Positions 36,500-47,611 of a DNA stretch of 64,000 bases are shown here, in pieces (position 1 is the first letter of the stretch; the number at the start of each line of letters is the position of its first letter). The notes under the pieces are model-generated. The model did not search any database, was not told where the DNA came from, and saw only the letters and a list, made by a program, of their open reading frames with translations. The DNA is from Ferriphaselus amnicola (lineage in GTDB: Bacteria > Pseudomonadota > Gammaproteobacteria > Burkholderiales > Gallionellaceae). The position numbers were made by a program, and so were the translations under genes. The stretch spans positions 62,001-126,000 of the forward strand of contig NZ_AP018738.1 of NCBI RefSeq assembly GCF_000974685.2, written 5' to 3'.

Positions 36500-37243
36500 T
36501 CACATGGTGGTAGGGAGAAATTCCACTCCGGTGCGCCGGACCAACTCATCGTAGCTAATGGGGCGCCCCGCTTTGGCATCATCCGTATTATCTATCCAGT
36601 GTGCCCACGCCCGATGGCTGTTGGGATCATAAACTAACTTAAACAAATGCTGCGGAACCCAGACGCGGTTTCTACCTATGGTGCTTGGTCGAGCATCATA
36701 CACAGGGCCGGAGATCACATAAACATCACCCTCCGCTCGCATGACGTATTTGCGCGTGTCCTTCTCTAGCTTCGCCCATGTCTTGCGATTGTTCTGAGGT
36801 GCTTGCGGCACCATATTGGCCAAGGAAAAGCTTTGCGCCATCGCCTGATCCGTTCCCATATCGGCGGCGGGTGCCATGTGCCCTCGGTCATAACCAGAAC
36901 CTTGATAATCATTCAGATCTGCTCGCTCAGCGTGGGGTAAGCGCGCTTCCTCATAAAACCTATCGGTTCGATCAACCTCCGGCTCCAGCACCGAGCGATT
37001 GAGCTTTTCGACGACATAGATCGGCGTGTGACTGACGCCCGAGTGCAGCACCGCGTAACCGTCAAAGCAGAGTGCTCGGGGTTTCATATCCTGCTGAAAG
37101 TGAATCGGCGGCGGGGTCTGATTAGGGAAGAGTTGGCGGCATTGGGCAAAATCGCTGGAACCTGCCCACACTACGTTACCAACAACAAACAAAACGGATG
37201 CGGCTACGCCTAGGGCGCATTGCTTCAATACGGGGAATCTCAT
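36500..37243 (-). CDS. Secreted DNA/RNA non-specific endonuclease (NUC1/EndoG family)
   Basis: A 247-residue protein with a signal peptide (about 1-27, ending VVWAG). The beta-beta-alpha-metal nuclease domain shows the catalytic DRGH (residues 119-122) followed by MAPAADMG, the magnesium-ligand asparagine in MVPQAPQNNRKTW (about 151), and the beta-strand YVISGPVYD. Such enzymes cut DNA and RNA without sequence preference; with a signal peptide it would act in the periplasm or outside, in nucleotide scavenging or as a barrier to foreign DNA. No immunity gene of the NuiA type is recognised nearby. Confidence 0.9.
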   Translation of the reverse strand: MRFPVLKQCALGVAASVLFVVGNVVWAGSSDFAQCRQLFPNQTPPPIHFQQDMKPRALCFDGYAVLHSGVSHTPIYVVEKLNRSVLEPEVDRTDRFYEEARLPHAERADLNDYQGSGYDRGHMAPAADMGTDQAMAQSFSLANMVPQAPQNNRKTWAKLEKDTRKYVMRAEGDVYVISGPVYDARPSTIGRNRVWVPQHLFKLVYDPNSHRAWAHWIDNTDDAKAGRPISYDELVRRTGVEFLPTTM

Positions 37244-37349
37244 GCAGAAAATTGGGGACGTTTAGGAAAAGAGTGGAGAGTTAGTGCTAATTCTGAGCAG
37301 GAAGTTCTACTTCTACCCGTGAGGGGGGCTATTTATGCAGGAAGGCTTG

Positions 37350-38684
37350 TTACTTTCCTATGCAAAATCGGCTGAATATCTCGCCTAGCAAGTCGTCGGC
37401 AGTGAATTCGCCGGTGATCGAGTTGAGTGCCTCTTGCGCGAGGCGCAGCTCTTCGGCAAAAAGTTCGGCGCGAGCGACTTCGCTTGCCGCTTGTGCCAAG
37501 TGTCTGCGTGCAAGTTTCAGCGCCCGCAGGTGGCGTTCGCGCGCCATGAATACACCGGCCTCCTGATGCCAGCCGATCAGCGTCAGCAGGCGCTGGCGCA
37601 ACTCATCCAGTCCCGTTCCAGTCTTAGCGGAAAGATAGAGATGATCGGTATCTTCTTGCTTGCCGTCAGCTCCCATCAAGTCGCACTTATTGAACACAAA
37701 CAGGCGCGGAATTTGTGGCGGCAGTGCAGCGAGGATGTCGCGGTCGGCGGCGGTCATGCCCTGCGTGGCATCCAGCAGCACTAGGATCAGATCGGCTATC
37801 TCCGCAGCGCTACGGGTGCGGGCGATGCCCATTTGCTCGACTATGTCCTGTGATTCGCGCAGGCCGGCCGTGTCGAGGATGTGCAGTGGTACTCCTTCGA
37901 GCTGGATGGCCTGGCGGATCACGTCGCGGGTGGTGCCGGGGATGTCGCTGACCAGCGCGACCTCTTCGCCGGAGAGGCGATTGAGCAGACTGGACTTGCC
38001 GACGTTGGGCTGGCCAACCAGCACGATGTGCGCACCCTCGCGCAGCAGGCTGCCTTGTTGCGCCAAGGTGAGTACCCGCTCCAAGCCGTCGCGTACCGAA
38101 GACAGTTCACGGTTGCGGCGGGTCAGATCGGGCGCATCCACATCCTCTTCGGGAAAGTCCAGCATCGCTTCGACCAGCATGCGCAGGCGGATGAGTTCGT
38201 CCACCAGCGCGTGAATGGCGCGGGAGAAGTCGCCTTGCAACGAGCGCATGGCGCTGCGCGCTGCTTGTGTGGTGGTGGCATCGATCAGGTCGGCAACGCT
38301 TTCGGCCTGAGCCAGATCGAGCTTGTTGTTGAGGAAGGCGCGTTCAGTGAATTCGCCGGGACGTGCCAGCCGCGCGCCCAGTTCAACACAGCGTTGCAAC
38401 ACGGCTTGTAGCACCGCCGGGCCGCCGTGGCCTTGCAGCTCCAGCACGTCTTCGCCGGTGTACGAGTGTGGCGCAGGAAAGAACAGAGCAATGCCCTGAT
38501 CCAGCACGAGGCCGGTTGAATCGAGGAAAGAAGCGTAAGTGGCATGGCGCGGCGCAGGCGCTTTGCCGGTGATGGCCTGCGCTAGCGCCGTCAATCCGTG
38601 GCCGGAGATGCGCACTACGCCGATGCCGCCGCGACCAGGAGCGGTCGCGATGGCGGCGATGTTATCGAGGATCGTTCGCTGCAA
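37350..38684 (-). CDS. mnmE: tRNA modification GTPase MnmE
   Basis: MnmE, with MnmG, installs the carboxymethylaminomethyl group on U34 of certain tRNAs. The product (about 444 residues) has the N-terminal folate-binding domain ([21 protein letters not shown]-like start), a helical domain interrupted by the G domain ([33 protein letters not shown]), and the C-terminal FCIGK with the essential cysteine. There is no ATG near the expected start: the TTG at 38684 ([14 protein letters not shown]) is the nearest usable codon and overlaps yidC by 23 bases. A longer frame to 38753 runs through yidC and lacks family similarity. The start is uncertain. Confidence 0.93.
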   Translation of the reverse strand: MQRTILDNIAAIATAPGRGGIGVVRISGHGLTALAQAITGKAPAPRHATYASFLDSTGLVLDQGIALFFPAPHSYTGEDVLELQGHGGPAVLQAVLQRCVELGARLARPGEFTERAFLNNKLDLAQAESVADLIDATTTQAARSAMRSLQGDFSRAIHALVDELIRLRMLVEAMLDFPEEDVDAPDLTRRNRELSSVRDGLERVLTLAQQGSLLREGAHIVLVGQPNVGKSSLLNRLSGEEVALVSDIPGTTRDVIRQAIQLEGVPLHILDTAGLRESQDIVEQMGIARTRSAAEIADLILVLLDATQGMTAADRDILAALPPQIPRLFVFNKCDLMGADGKQEDTDHLYLSAKTGTGLDELRQRLLTLIGWHQEAGVFMARERHLRALKLARRHLAQAASEVARAELFAEELRLAQEALNSITGEFTADDLLGEIFSRFCIGK

Positions 38685-40293
38685 CTTTGGTAGCAGACTC
38701 CAAGCTGCGGGTGATGTACCACTGCTGCGCGATGGAGAGCACGTTATTGACAACCGAGTACAGTACCAGTCCGGCAGGGAACCAGAAGAACACGACCGCG
38801 AATACCAGCGGCATGATCTGCATCATTTTGGCTTGCAGCGGGTCAGCTGGCGTGGGATTTAATTTCGACTGGAGGAACATGCTGACTGCCATGATGAGCG
38901 GCAACACGTAGAACGGATCTGGGGTCGAAAGATCGGTGATCCACGCGAAGAAGGGCGCGTGGCGCATTTCGACGCTGGACAGGATCGACCAGTACAGTGC
39001 GATGAACACCGGAATCTGGATCAGCATCGGCAAGCAGCCACCGAGCGGATTGATCTTCTCGGTCTTGTACAGCTCCATCATTTCCTTGTGCAAGCGCTCG
39101 CGGTCATCGCCATAGCGTTCCTTGATCTTTTCCAGCTTGGGAGCGACCACGCGCATCTTGGCCATCGAACGATAGCTGGCGGCGGAAAGCGGGAAGAAGG
39201 CCAGCTTGATCAGCACGGTCAACAGGATGATGGCAACGCCCCAGTTGGTGACGATGCTCTGAATCTTGGTCAGCAGCCAGAAGATCGGCGTGGCGATGAT
39301 GGTCAGCCAGCCGTAATCGACAGTGAGGCCGAGGCCAGGTGCAACGTCATCCAATTTGGCTTGCGCTGGACCTGCGTACAAGGGCACGCTGACTTTACCG
39401 GCCTGCCCCGGAGCGATGGCCGCCACCGGCACGATCACGCCAGCTGCAAACAGATCATTGCCCAGCGCCTTGGTGTAATACTCGCGTTGAGTCTTGTCCT
39501 TGGGCAGCCACGCCGAGACGAAATAGTGTTGCAGCATGCCTACCCAGCCGTTGTCAGCCGTCTTGGGGTAGTCGGTCTTGCTTTTCTCGATGTTGGAGAA
39601 ATCGACCTTCTGGAATTTCTCCTTGTCGGTATAGACCGCAGGGCCGGTGTAGGTCGGCACAAATTTGGAGTCACCTTCGGGGGCAGAGCTGTCACGCACC
39701 AATTGGAAATAGGCGGTTGCCGCCATGGGTGCTGCGCCGGTGTTTTGGATCTCGTAGCCCACATCCACGACATAGCTGCCGCGATGGAAGGTATAGATCT
39801 TGGTTACGGTCGCGCCGACGATGTCGTTCGCGGTCAGACGCACTTCCAGCGAATCTTGGCCAGCGGCCATTTGGTATTCGCTGGCGGCACTGCTGAACAG
39901 TGAATTGTGTGTCGGCAAGCCAGCGCCCAGCAGGCCAGTCTGAGCCAAATAGCTGTGCGTGCCCTGTTCCTGCATCAGCACGAACAGCTTTGCTTTGTCC
40001 TTCGCGTCACGGTGTTGCGCCAGTTCCAGACGGCGGAGATCGCCGCCAACGGTGTTGATCTCTGCGACGAAATTGTCCGTTTTGACTACGATCTTGGCAC
40101 CGCTGATGCGCTTGACTTCGGTCGCCGGGGCGCTACCTGCCGGAGCGGCTGTCAGCGAGGTGGTCGCCGCAGGCACGCCGGAAGCGGCCGTCACCGGTGC
40201 AGGTGCAGGATGTTGCGCCCGCTGCCAGTTCTCCCACACCAACATGGAAGAGACAGAAAAGATCAGAAAGAGAAACAGCCGTTGAAGGTCCAT
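38662..40293 (-). CDS. yidC: Membrane protein insertase YidC
   Basis: YidC inserts and folds inner-membrane proteins, alone or with SecYEG. The 543 residues comprise an N-terminal membrane anchor (about 5-22), a large periplasmic domain (about 55-340), and five C-terminal helices with the conserved core ([40 protein letters not shown]). It lies 18 bases after yidD in the rpmH-rnpA-yidD-yidC-mnmE cluster, as in most proteobacteria. Confidence 0.96.
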   Translation of the reverse strand: MDLQRLFLFLIFSVSSMLVWENWQRAQHPAPAPVTAASGVPAATTSLTAAPAGSAPATEVKRISGAKIVVKTDNFVAEINTVGGDLRRLELAQHRDAKDKAKLFVLMQEQGTHSYLAQTGLLGAGLPTHNSLFSSAASEYQMAAGQDSLEVRLTANDIVGATVTKIYTFHRGSYVVDVGYEIQNTGAAPMAATAYFQLVRDSSAPEGDSKFVPTYTGPAVYTDKEKFQKVDFSNIEKSKTDYPKTADNGWVGMLQHYFVSAWLPKDKTQREYYTKALGNDLFAAGVIVPVAAIAPGQAGKVSVPLYAGPAQAKLDDVAPGLGLTVDYGWLTIIATPIFWLLTKIQSIVTNWGVAIILLTVLIKLAFFPLSAASYRSMAKMRVVAPKLEKIKERYGDDRERLHKEMMELYKTEKINPLGGCLPMLIQIPVFIALYWSILSSVEMRHAPFFAWITDLSTPDPFYVLPLIMAVSMFLQSKLNPTPADPLQAKMMQIMPLVFAVVFFWFPAGLVLYSVVNNVLSIAQQWYITRSLESATKVAANDPR

Positions 40294-40311
40294 GATGATC
40301 TTTGCGTAAAT

Positions 40312-40521
40312 TCAAGGGACGGGGTCGTAACCGCCGTCGTTCCACGGGTTGCAACGCAACACCCGTTTGATAGCCAGCCAAGCACCGCGCAACGCGCCAT
40401 GTTTCTCCACCGCCTCGCTGGCATAGCACGAACAGCTGGGAGTAAAACGACACGACGGCGGAAACATCGGACTGATCGCATACTGGTAGCCGCGTATCAG
40501 TTTGAGCAGTAGCCAGCGCAT
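40312..40521 (-). CDS. yidD: Membrane protein insertion efficiency factor YidD
   Basis: A 69-residue member of the YidD/DUF37 (haemolytic) family that assists YidC. The start [18 protein letters not shown] is followed by the cysteine pattern [15 protein letters not shown] and the C-terminal [14 protein letters not shown]. The ATG at 40521 overlaps the rnpA stop (ATGA). Longer in-frame starts run into rnpA. Confidence 0.94.
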   Translation of the reverse strand: MRWLLLKLIRGYQYAISPMFPPSCRFTPSCSCYASEAVEKHGALRGAWLAIKRVLRCNPWNDGGYDPVP

Positions 40522-40871
40522 CACGCCTGCACCGCCTGAAACAATTGCGTGAGCGACTCTCGACACTCTGCTACCGCTTCACGCCGCACGGGACGACGCA
40601 CTCGCACCACTACGTCCAGCGCGCACTCGACGGGAAAGAGTTGCCGAAAGGCTTCTCGCACCGTCCGCTTGGCCAGATTGCGTGCCACGGCGGTCGGCAT
40701 CACCCGTTTGCTGGCGACGATACCGAGGCGGGAAACTCCCACCTCATTCGCTCGCTGGTAAATCACAAAACACTTGTTGGGCAAGCCCTTGCCGACCATC
40801 ACCGCGTTAAATTCAACGCGTTGGCGCAAGCGGCGCTCGCCCGGAAAATCGAGACTTTCCTTAGACGGCAA
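40521..40871 (-). CDS. rnpA: Ribonuclease P protein component
   Basis: RnpA binds the catalytic RNA and leader of precursor tRNA. The core shows [12 protein letters not shown] and the RNP segment [23 protein letters not shown] (conserved K-R and N-x-x-K-R). There is no ATG at the expected place. TTG at 40871 gives a normal N-terminal length (116 residues) and overlaps rpmH by 11 bases; other frames extend through rpmH. The gene lies between rpmH and yidD, as expected. Confidence 0.92.
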   Translation of the reverse strand: MPSKESLDFPGERRLRQRVEFNAVMVGKGLPNKCFVIYQRANEVGVSRLGIVASKRVMPTAVARNLAKRTVREAFRQLFPVECALDVVVRVRRPVRREAVAECRESLTQLFQAVQA

Positions 40872-40995
40872 GACGTGCGCGGCCCTTGGCACGACGTGCA
40901 CGAATGACAGCACGGCCACCCTTGGTTTTCATGCGAACCAGAAAACCGTGAGTGCGCTTTCTCTTGGTGACGGAAGGTTGGTATGTACGTTTCAT
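40861..40995 (-). CDS. rpmH: 50S ribosomal protein L34
   Basis: The 44-residue protein matches L34 from end to end ([20 protein letters not shown], then [19 protein letters not shown]). GGAG lies 7 bases upstream of the ATG and a consensus promoter lies at 41033-41061. It is first in the rpmH-rnpA-yidD-yidC-mnmE operon. In many bacteria dnaA and oriC lie next to rpmH; here they do not. Confidence 0.97.
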   Translation of the reverse strand: MKRTYQPSVTKRKRTHGFLVRMKTKGGRAVIRARRAKGRARLAV

Positions 40996-41032
40996 TTGGA
41001 GACTCCTGTGGCGAATTGTAAAAAAGCGCGCA

Positions 41033-41061
41033 ATTACAATGCCTGAGCGACTTTCTGTCAA
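41033..41061 (-). promoter_or_regulatory. Consensus sigma-70 promoter for rpmH
   Basis: On the minus strand: TTGACA (41061-41056), a 17-bp spacer, then TGTAAT (41038-41033). Transcription would begin near 41026, about 30 bases before the rpmH ATG. The perfect -35 and optimal spacing fit a strongly expressed ribosomal-protein operon. Confidence 0.85.
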
Positions 41062-41101
41062 GCTGTTTGTGCTTGAAAAGACAAGGAACACGGCAGCTGG
41101 C

Positions 41102-41107
41102 TATAAT
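41102..41107 (+). promoter_or_regulatory. Consensus -10 box directly before the MEKHLA gene
   Basis: TATAAT ends 7 bases before the ATG at 41115, so transcription would start at or next to the start codon and the mRNA would be leaderless. The -35 region (17 bp upstream) is weak, and no Shine-Dalgarno sequence is seen. Confidence 0.55.
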
Positions 41108-41114
41108 CCGCGCC

Positions 41115-41591
41115 ATGCTCGAACACATCGAAAAACCCGCATTTTCCGCTGAACTGGAAGCCCGTCTTCAACTCGTCGCTGACAGCTTCCACCGCCTCAC
41201 CGGACGCACTCTGGTCGAGCCTAGCCGTGACGAAACCTTAACTGACGCGCTATGGAACGCCCCGCGAGCCATTCTCGCCCACGGCACTGAAGCCGACCCT
41301 GTGTTCTTCTACGGCAACCGGCTCACGCTGCAACTGTTCGAGCTGGATTTCGTCACCTTCACCGAGTTGCCATCGCGTTTTTCCGCCGAGCCGTTGGCAC
41401 GCGAAGCGCGGGCAAAACTGCTGAAACGAGTGACGCAGCACGGCTACATCGACGATTACTCTGGCGTGCGCATCTCCAGCAGCGGCCAGCGTTTCCTCAT
41501 CGAACGTGTCACCGTATGGAATCTGCTGGATGCAACGGGAAATCACCACGGCCAAGCGGCCACCTTCACCGACTGGACCTCAATGCCCTGA
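41115..41591 (+). CDS. MEKHLA-domain protein
   Basis: A soluble 158-residue protein matching the MEKHLA domain, a PAS-like module also found at the C-terminus of plant HD-ZIP III factors. Conserved features are the helix LVADSFHRLTGRTLV, the segment APRAILAHGTEADPVFFYGN (split), LFELDFVTFTELPSRFSAEP and the C-terminal RFLIERVTVWNLLD. Stand-alone MEKHLA proteins occur in several proteobacteria and cyanobacteria; their role is unknown, though the PAS-like fold suggests sensing. The ATG at 41115 matches the domain start. It is divergent from rpmH and overlaps the next minus-strand gene by 12 bases at its 3' end. Confidence 0.85.
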   Translation: MLEHIEKPAFSAELEARLQLVADSFHRLTGRTLVEPSRDETLTDALWNAPRAILAHGTEADPVFFYGNRLTLQLFELDFVTFTELPSRFSAEPLAREARAKLLKRVTQHGYIDDYSGVRISSSGQRFLIERVTVWNLLDATGNHHGQAATFTDWTSMP

Positions 41592-41786
41592 AGGCTTGCC
41601 CTCTGTAACGATACGGCGATTGATCGCTCGCCGCTCATCCTCACTTAACTCTGGCCAGCGCGTGATCTCCTCGAACGTGCGCAAACAACTTCGACACACA
41701 TCATCCCCCAGCGCAGTCGTGCAATGCCCGACGCAAGGGCAATCAGCGGAAACATCAGGGGCAACGTGAGTGCGGTATGTGTGCAT
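41580..41786 (-). CDS. DUF1289 protein (second copy)
   Basis: A 68-residue protein with the DUF1289 pattern CPCVGHC ... CRSCLRTFEEITRW. It resembles the protein at 35760 in the cysteine spacing but has a different N-terminus, so the two are distant paralogues rather than a recent duplication. The cysteines probably hold a metal. It ends within the 3' end of the MEKHLA gene. Confidence 0.82.
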   Translation of the reverse strand: MHTYRTHVAPDVSADCPCVGHCTTALGDDVCRSCLRTFEEITRWPELSEDERRAINRRIVTEGKPSGH

Positions 41787-41804
41787 GGGGCGCGATTATA
41801 GAGG

Positions 41805-42041
41805 CTACCCAGCGGCGGGCTCAGTCAATCGCGCCACCATCTTCCGCACACGCGGTGCGACCACCAAAACGGTGGGAAACGCGATCGGCCAAGCCGAGGT
41901 GAACCCTTTGAACCACTGCCGGAAGAACTCCGGTGAATAGCCTTGGTTCACAAACAATACCGTGCCCGAGATCACCGTCACCATGATGGCCGACAACATG
42001 CCGCCGAATAGAATGTTGGCGTACTTCGCTGGAATGCGCAT
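41805..42041 (-). CDS. DUF2798 membrane protein
   Basis: A 78-residue protein with two membrane helices (about 8-30 and 45-65), MRIPAKYANILFGGMLSAIM ... TSAWPIAFPTVLVVAPRVRK, which fits DUF2798. The family consists of small inner-membrane proteins of unknown function. It precedes the DUF1289 gene by 18 bases on the same strand, so co-transcription is possible. Confidence 0.8.
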   Translation of the reverse strand: MRIPAKYANILFGGMLSAIMVTVISGTVLFVNQGYSPEFFRQWFKGFTSAWPIAFPTVLVVAPRVRKMVARLTEPAAG

Positions 42042-42130
42042 AAATCCTCCTGTCGGCTATGTTAACAAGCCGCGCAGTAGGCCGGAAAGAAAAAAGACTG
42101 CCGATTTGCTGCGGCGCAACCTCGCACAAA

Positions 42131-42394
42131 CTAAGGCCGCGTCGCGACTTCCAACTGCGTCAGCCAAACCAGCGCCGCTTCGCTTGACTCGCCGCACATC
42201 TCCGCCGAAGGCTGCAATCCGCCACAGAAATCGGGCCGCTCAGGCAGACCGAACACCTTGCAGCGCAACTCGTCATCAAGCTGCACACACGGCACCCCGG
42301 CAGGCTTGCCATCCGGCATCCCCGGCAAGGGCGAAGTGATCGAAGGCGCGATGCAGCAAGCGGCGCAGGAGGGGCGGCAAAACAGGATCTTCAT
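42131..42394 (-). CDS. YkgJ-type cysteine-cluster protein
   Basis: An 87-residue protein with the YkgJ/CxxCxxCC pattern: [14 protein letters not shown] near the N-terminus and [23 protein letters not shown] after it, eight cysteines in all being typical. The cluster is thought to bind zinc or iron-sulfur. It is divergent from the nuclease-helicase gene at 42494 and is probably part of the ordinary chromosome, marking the edge of that insertion. Confidence 0.85.
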   Translation of the reverse strand: MKILFCRPSCAACCIAPSITSPLPGMPDGKPAGVPCVQLDDELRCKVFGLPERPDFCGGLQPSAEMCGESSEAALVWLTQLEVATRP

Positions 42395-42493
42395 GTTGTT
42401 ATGGTAAACGCTACTCAGCCTTAAGAAAAACTGTTTTGCCGCGGTGCGAGAAAGGCTATTCTTCAGAGATCATCATGACGATCATCCAAGAAA

Positions 42494-44470
42494 ATGTTGC
42501 GAGCATATTACTCAGCATCAATTGCAGACTTTCTGCAGGCTTCAACTGACGAAGTATTGGGAAAGCTGTCCCGCAACAATGACTTTGCCCTCATTCATAC
42601 CCAGCGCGATGCATGGGTTGCTCAAATAGATATATTAAACAGTATCTTAGATGGTCGTGAGGGATCAATATATTTTGAATATTCCATCCCGCGAATGGGG
42701 CGAAGGATTGACGCGGTTTTGCTAATCGGTCCAGTGATATTTGTCATTGAATTTAAGGTCGGAGAAAAAACACATACCAGCTATGCATTTGACCAAGTCT
42801 TCGACTATGCACTGGACTTAAAGAATTTTCATGAATCAAGCCATGAACAATATATCGCGCCTGTATTGGTAGCGACTGAGGCCGGAATATCCCCCATATC
42901 TGTTGAAATCACTCCGCAAAACGACAAATTGATATTTCCTTTGAAATCGAACAAGGAACAATTAGGGGCGGTGATAAACGCGGTACTTCGCTTTGTTGGG
43001 GAGGGGAAGCTCGATGTCGCTGAGTGGGAGGCAGGTCGCTATTGCCCAACTCCAACAATTATTGAGGCAGCGATGGCCTTGTATAACAATCATGCCGTTG
43101 CCGATATTACGAGGTCTGATGCTGGCGCAACCAATTTGAGACTCACGTCTTCTGCAATATCCGAAGTCATTCAACGTTCGAAGGAAAGGTCTCAAAAAGC
43201 GCTTTGCTTTGTGACAGGCGTGCCGGGGGCAGGGAAAACCTTGGTGGGGATTGATGTGGCAACAAAGCACTCCGAGGCGAAAGACGATCTATATAGCGTC
43301 TATTTGTCAGGCAATGGCCCTCTAGTGAAAATTCTTTGTGAAGCGCTCGCTCGCGATAAGGTATCTCGCGGAAAAAGCAGGGGCGACCGCGTAAAAATCG
43401 GGGAGGCAAGAAGCGCGGTAAAGTCCTTTATACAAAATGTTCATCACTTCAGGGATGACTGTTTGCAGGACTCAAGCGCGGCACCGATCGAGCATGTGGC
43501 AATTTTTGATGAAGCACAACGAGCATGGAATCTTGAGCAGACCTCTTCATTTATGCGACGCAAGAAGAATCACCCAAACTTTAACCAATCTGAACCGGAG
43601 TTCTTAATTTCGTGCATGGGTAGACATAAAGATTGGGCGACCATAGTTTGTCTCGTAGGGGGAGGTCAAGAAATCAATACAGGCGAGGCCGGAATTGGTG
43701 AATGGATTAATTCAATAACCCGCTCTTTCCCTGATTGGCACGTCTATGTTTCTTCGCGTCTGACTGATAGTGAGTATCAAGCTGGTGAAGCTCTAAAGCG
43801 GATAGAGTCACACGCCAACGTGAATTTCTTGGATGAGCTGCATCTGGGTGTATCCATGCGCTCTTTCCGGGCGGAAGATGTTTCTTTGTTAGTGAAGCAG
43901 TTGCTTGATATAGATATTGATTCGGCTAAACGTACTTATCACAACATCAAGGCGCGCTATCCAATCGTAATTACCAGAGACGTAGGAAAGGCAAAGGCTT
44001 GGCTTAAGCATCAAGCACGAGGCAGTGAGCGCTATGGAATCGTTGTGTCGTCTCAGGCAGAGCGGCTGAAACCTCATGCAATTGATGTTAAATCTCCAAT
44101 GGACCCCGTGAACTGGTTCCTAAATGAAAAGGACGACGTTCGCTCCTCTTACTACTTGGAAGATGTTGCAACGGAATTCCACGTGCAAGGGCTTGAACTC
44201 GATTGGTCTTGTGTAACGTGGGATGCGGATTTCCGTTATACAAAAAGTGGCTGGAGTCATCATTCGTTTCGTGGGAACGGCTGGAACAGGATCAATAAAG
44301 ATGAGCGAAAGCAGTATTTGAAAAATGCTTACCGAGTGCTGATGACCAGAGCGAGGCAAGGAATGGTATTGGTCGTGCCTTCGGGGGACATTGAAGACCA
44401 CACCCGAAGCCCACAGTACTATGACGGAACCTTCAATTACTTGAAGGAAATTGGATTTGCTGAAATCTGA
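42494..44470 (+). CDS. DUF2075 ATPase/helicase with N-terminal nuclease-like domain
   Basis: A 658-residue protein. Residues about 55-130 resemble a PD-(D/E)XK nuclease: Asp73 in RRIDAVLL and Glu86/Lys88 in VIEFKVGE, with an earlier Glu62. Residues about 235-650 are a DUF2075 superfamily 1-like ATPase: Walker A GVPGAGKT (242-249), Walker B FDEAQRAW (338-345), and a C-terminal helicase motif region [11 protein letters not shown] and [15 protein letters not shown]. Such proteins occur in defence islands; function is not established. The gene is clearly more AT-rich than its neighbours, a sign of transfer. It is followed, 13 bases on, by a small zinc-ribbon gene. Confidence 0.82.
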   Translation: MLRAYYSASIADFLQASTDEVLGKLSRNNDFALIHTQRDAWVAQIDILNSILDGREGSIYFEYSIPRMGRRIDAVLLIGPVIFVIEFKVGEKTHTSYAFDQVFDYALDLKNFHESSHEQYIAPVLVATEAGISPISVEITPQNDKLIFPLKSNKEQLGAVINAVLRFVGEGKLDVAEWEAGRYCPTPTIIEAAMALYNNHAVADITRSDAGATNLRLTSSAISEVIQRSKERSQKALCFVTGVPGAGKTLVGIDVATKHSEAKDDLYSVYLSGNGPLVKILCEALARDKVSRGKSRGDRVKIGEARSAVKSFIQNVHHFRDDCLQDSSAAPIEHVAIFDEAQRAWNLEQTSSFMRRKKNHPNFNQSEPEFLISCMGRHKDWATIVCLVGGGQEINTGEAGIGEWINSITRSFPDWHVYVSSRLTDSEYQAGEALKRIESHANVNFLDELHLGVSMRSFRAEDVSLLVKQLLDIDIDSAKRTYHNIKARYPIVITRDVGKAKAWLKHQARGSERYGIVVSSQAERLKPHAIDVKSPMDPVNWFLNEKDDVRSSYYLEDVATEFHVQGLELDWSCVTWDADFRYTKSGWSHHSFRGNGWNRINKDERKQYLKNAYRVLMTRARQGMVLVVPSGDIEDHTRSPQYYDGTFNYLKEIGFAEI

Positions 44471-44483
44471 GGACAAAATCTCA

Positions 44484-44666
44484 ATGCAAGGTTCAGAAAT
44501 ATCGCCGGCGCCTCCAGATTATTTCATCATGTCCGACCAGCCTGATACCTGCGGATACTGTGGCTCGCGCCTAGAGTTTATTGAATTGAAGGAGATAGAA
44601 GGCGAGAAAGTATTTGTTAACGAATGCTTAGGTTGCAAACGCCAAATACTAATGGTTGAAAAATAA
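44484..44666 (+). CDS. Small zinc-ribbon protein
   Basis: A 60-residue protein with two CxxC pairs (TCGYCGSR and ECLGCKRQ) separated by about 25 residues, a zinc-ribbon pattern. The start is uncertain: ATG at 44484 (GAGGA 11 bases upstream) or ATG at 44529 directly before the ribbon. It shares the AT-rich composition and direction of the preceding nuclease-helicase gene and ends at a bidirectional terminator. It may be a partner of that protein. No known function. Confidence 0.65.
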   Translation: MQGSEISPAPPDYFIMSDQPDTCGYCGSRLEFIELKEIEGEKVFVNECLGCKRQILMVEK

Positions 44667-44689
44667 ACGGGCCGCAATGCGGCCCGTTT
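44665..44689. terminator. Bidirectional rho-independent terminator
   Basis: An 11-bp perfect stem AAACGGGCCGC / GCGGCCCGTTT with a 3-base AAT loop lies between the convergent zinc-ribbon gene and thiC. A-rich and T-rich flanks let it work in both directions. Confidence 0.9.
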
Positions 44690-44711
44690 GTTCTACAGAG
44701 TGCGAAATGAC

Positions 44712-46610
<1,899 letters not shown>

Positions 46611-46621
46611 TCAGCAGGTGC

Positions 46622-46705
46622 TGGCGCTTCCCTACGACGGCATGATCCGTACAGGTTCAAAGGGTGTTTCTCACTTCACCGATCACGGCGAAGACCCCCA
46701 CGCAA
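46622..46705 (-). promoter_or_regulatory. TPP riboswitch (THI element) upstream of thiC
   Basis: On the minus strand the conserved thi-box parts appear in order: GGGGGTC, GTGAGAAACACCC (the CTGAGA-type core), TTTGAACCTG, and GGATCATGCCGTCGTAGGGA. These form the pyrimidine- and pyrophosphate-sensing arms of the TPP aptamer. The element ends about 40 bases before the thiC start, so it may act by hiding the ribosome binding site. Confidence 0.93.
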
Positions 46706-46819
46706 GCGCCGCAAGTTACTGGAAAGTCGCAGCAAAAGCAAGCACAGCGGATTGAGCAAGGGCGGCGGCCTTGCTATACTCCGCCGCTCAAAACATAACC
46801 AACGCCACAGGGACAGGGG

Positions 46820-47470
46820 ATGAACAACATGGAACAAGCTCGATTCAACATGGTGGAACAACAGATCCGGCCTTGGGATGTGCTGGATGGTCGCGTGCTC
46901 GACCTGCTCAAGAAGCTGCGCCGCGAACATTTCGTCCCCGCCGACAAGCAAGCCTTGGCCTTTATGGATATGGAAATTCCGCTGGGGCACGGTGTCACCA
47001 TGTGGCAACCCAAGCTGGAAGCGCGCGCTGCTCAAGAGCTGCGCCTGAAAAGCTCGGATCGTGTACTGGAAATCGGCACCGGCAGTGGCTACCTGACCGC
47101 CTTGCTGGCGAACTTGGCTAATCACGTCACCAGCGTTGAAATCAATGCTGAATTGAGCGCCAATGCCGCGCACACGCTGGCATCCCACCATATTGACAAT
47201 GTCAAACTGGAAGTCGGCGATGCCGCTCAGGGCTGGAATGGCAGCTACGATGCCATCGTGCTAACTGGCTCCGTTCCCGTGTTGCCTGAGGCGTTTCAAA
47301 ATGCGCTGAACATCGGTGGCCGCCTGTTCGCCATCGTCGGCGACGCGCCGCTGATGCAAGCCAAACTCATCACTTGTGTTGCGCCAGGGGTGTTCGAGAG
47401 CGTCACTTTGTTTGAAACCAGTGTCGCCTCGTTGCAAAACGCCGTACAACCGGAACGGTTCGCGTTTTAA
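46820..47470 (+). CDS. pcm: Protein-L-isoaspartate O-methyltransferase family protein
   Basis: A 216-residue SAM-dependent methyltransferase of the PCMT family, which repairs isoaspartyl residues by methylation. It shows MVEQQIRPWDVLD, the PCMT segment REHFVPADKQALAF, the SAM loop VLEIGTGSGYLTALLA and the IVLTGSVP post-motif. The variant start MVEQQIRPW is typical of a betaproteobacterial group often found before tolC; here it precedes ugd. Isoaspartate activity should be regarded as likely rather than certain. Confidence 0.88.
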   Translation: MNNMEQARFNMVEQQIRPWDVLDGRVLDLLKKLRREHFVPADKQALAFMDMEIPLGHGVTMWQPKLEARAAQELRLKSSDRVLEIGTGSGYLTALLANLANHVTSVEINAELSANAAHTLASHHIDNVKLEVGDAAQGWNGSYDAIVLTGSVPVLPEAFQNALNIGGRLFAIVGDAPLMQAKLITCVAPGVFESVTLFETSVASLQNAVQPERFAF

Positions 47471-47611
47471 CTTTGCGCTGGACTGGCCTCGGCAAGCAAC
47501 GGGAGTTGCATCATTTGACTCTTGCAAAGGTTGAATTAAATGAGGCGTTCGTTTGTGTTGCTCCGCGTTGATCGTATGATTCTGCGATTCGCATTTTAAC
47601 TGTCGAAATTC

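Noticed and set aside
40996-41114. Replication origin near rpmH
   Set aside because: No dnaA gene and no cluster of TTATCCACA-like boxes in the divergent intergenic region.
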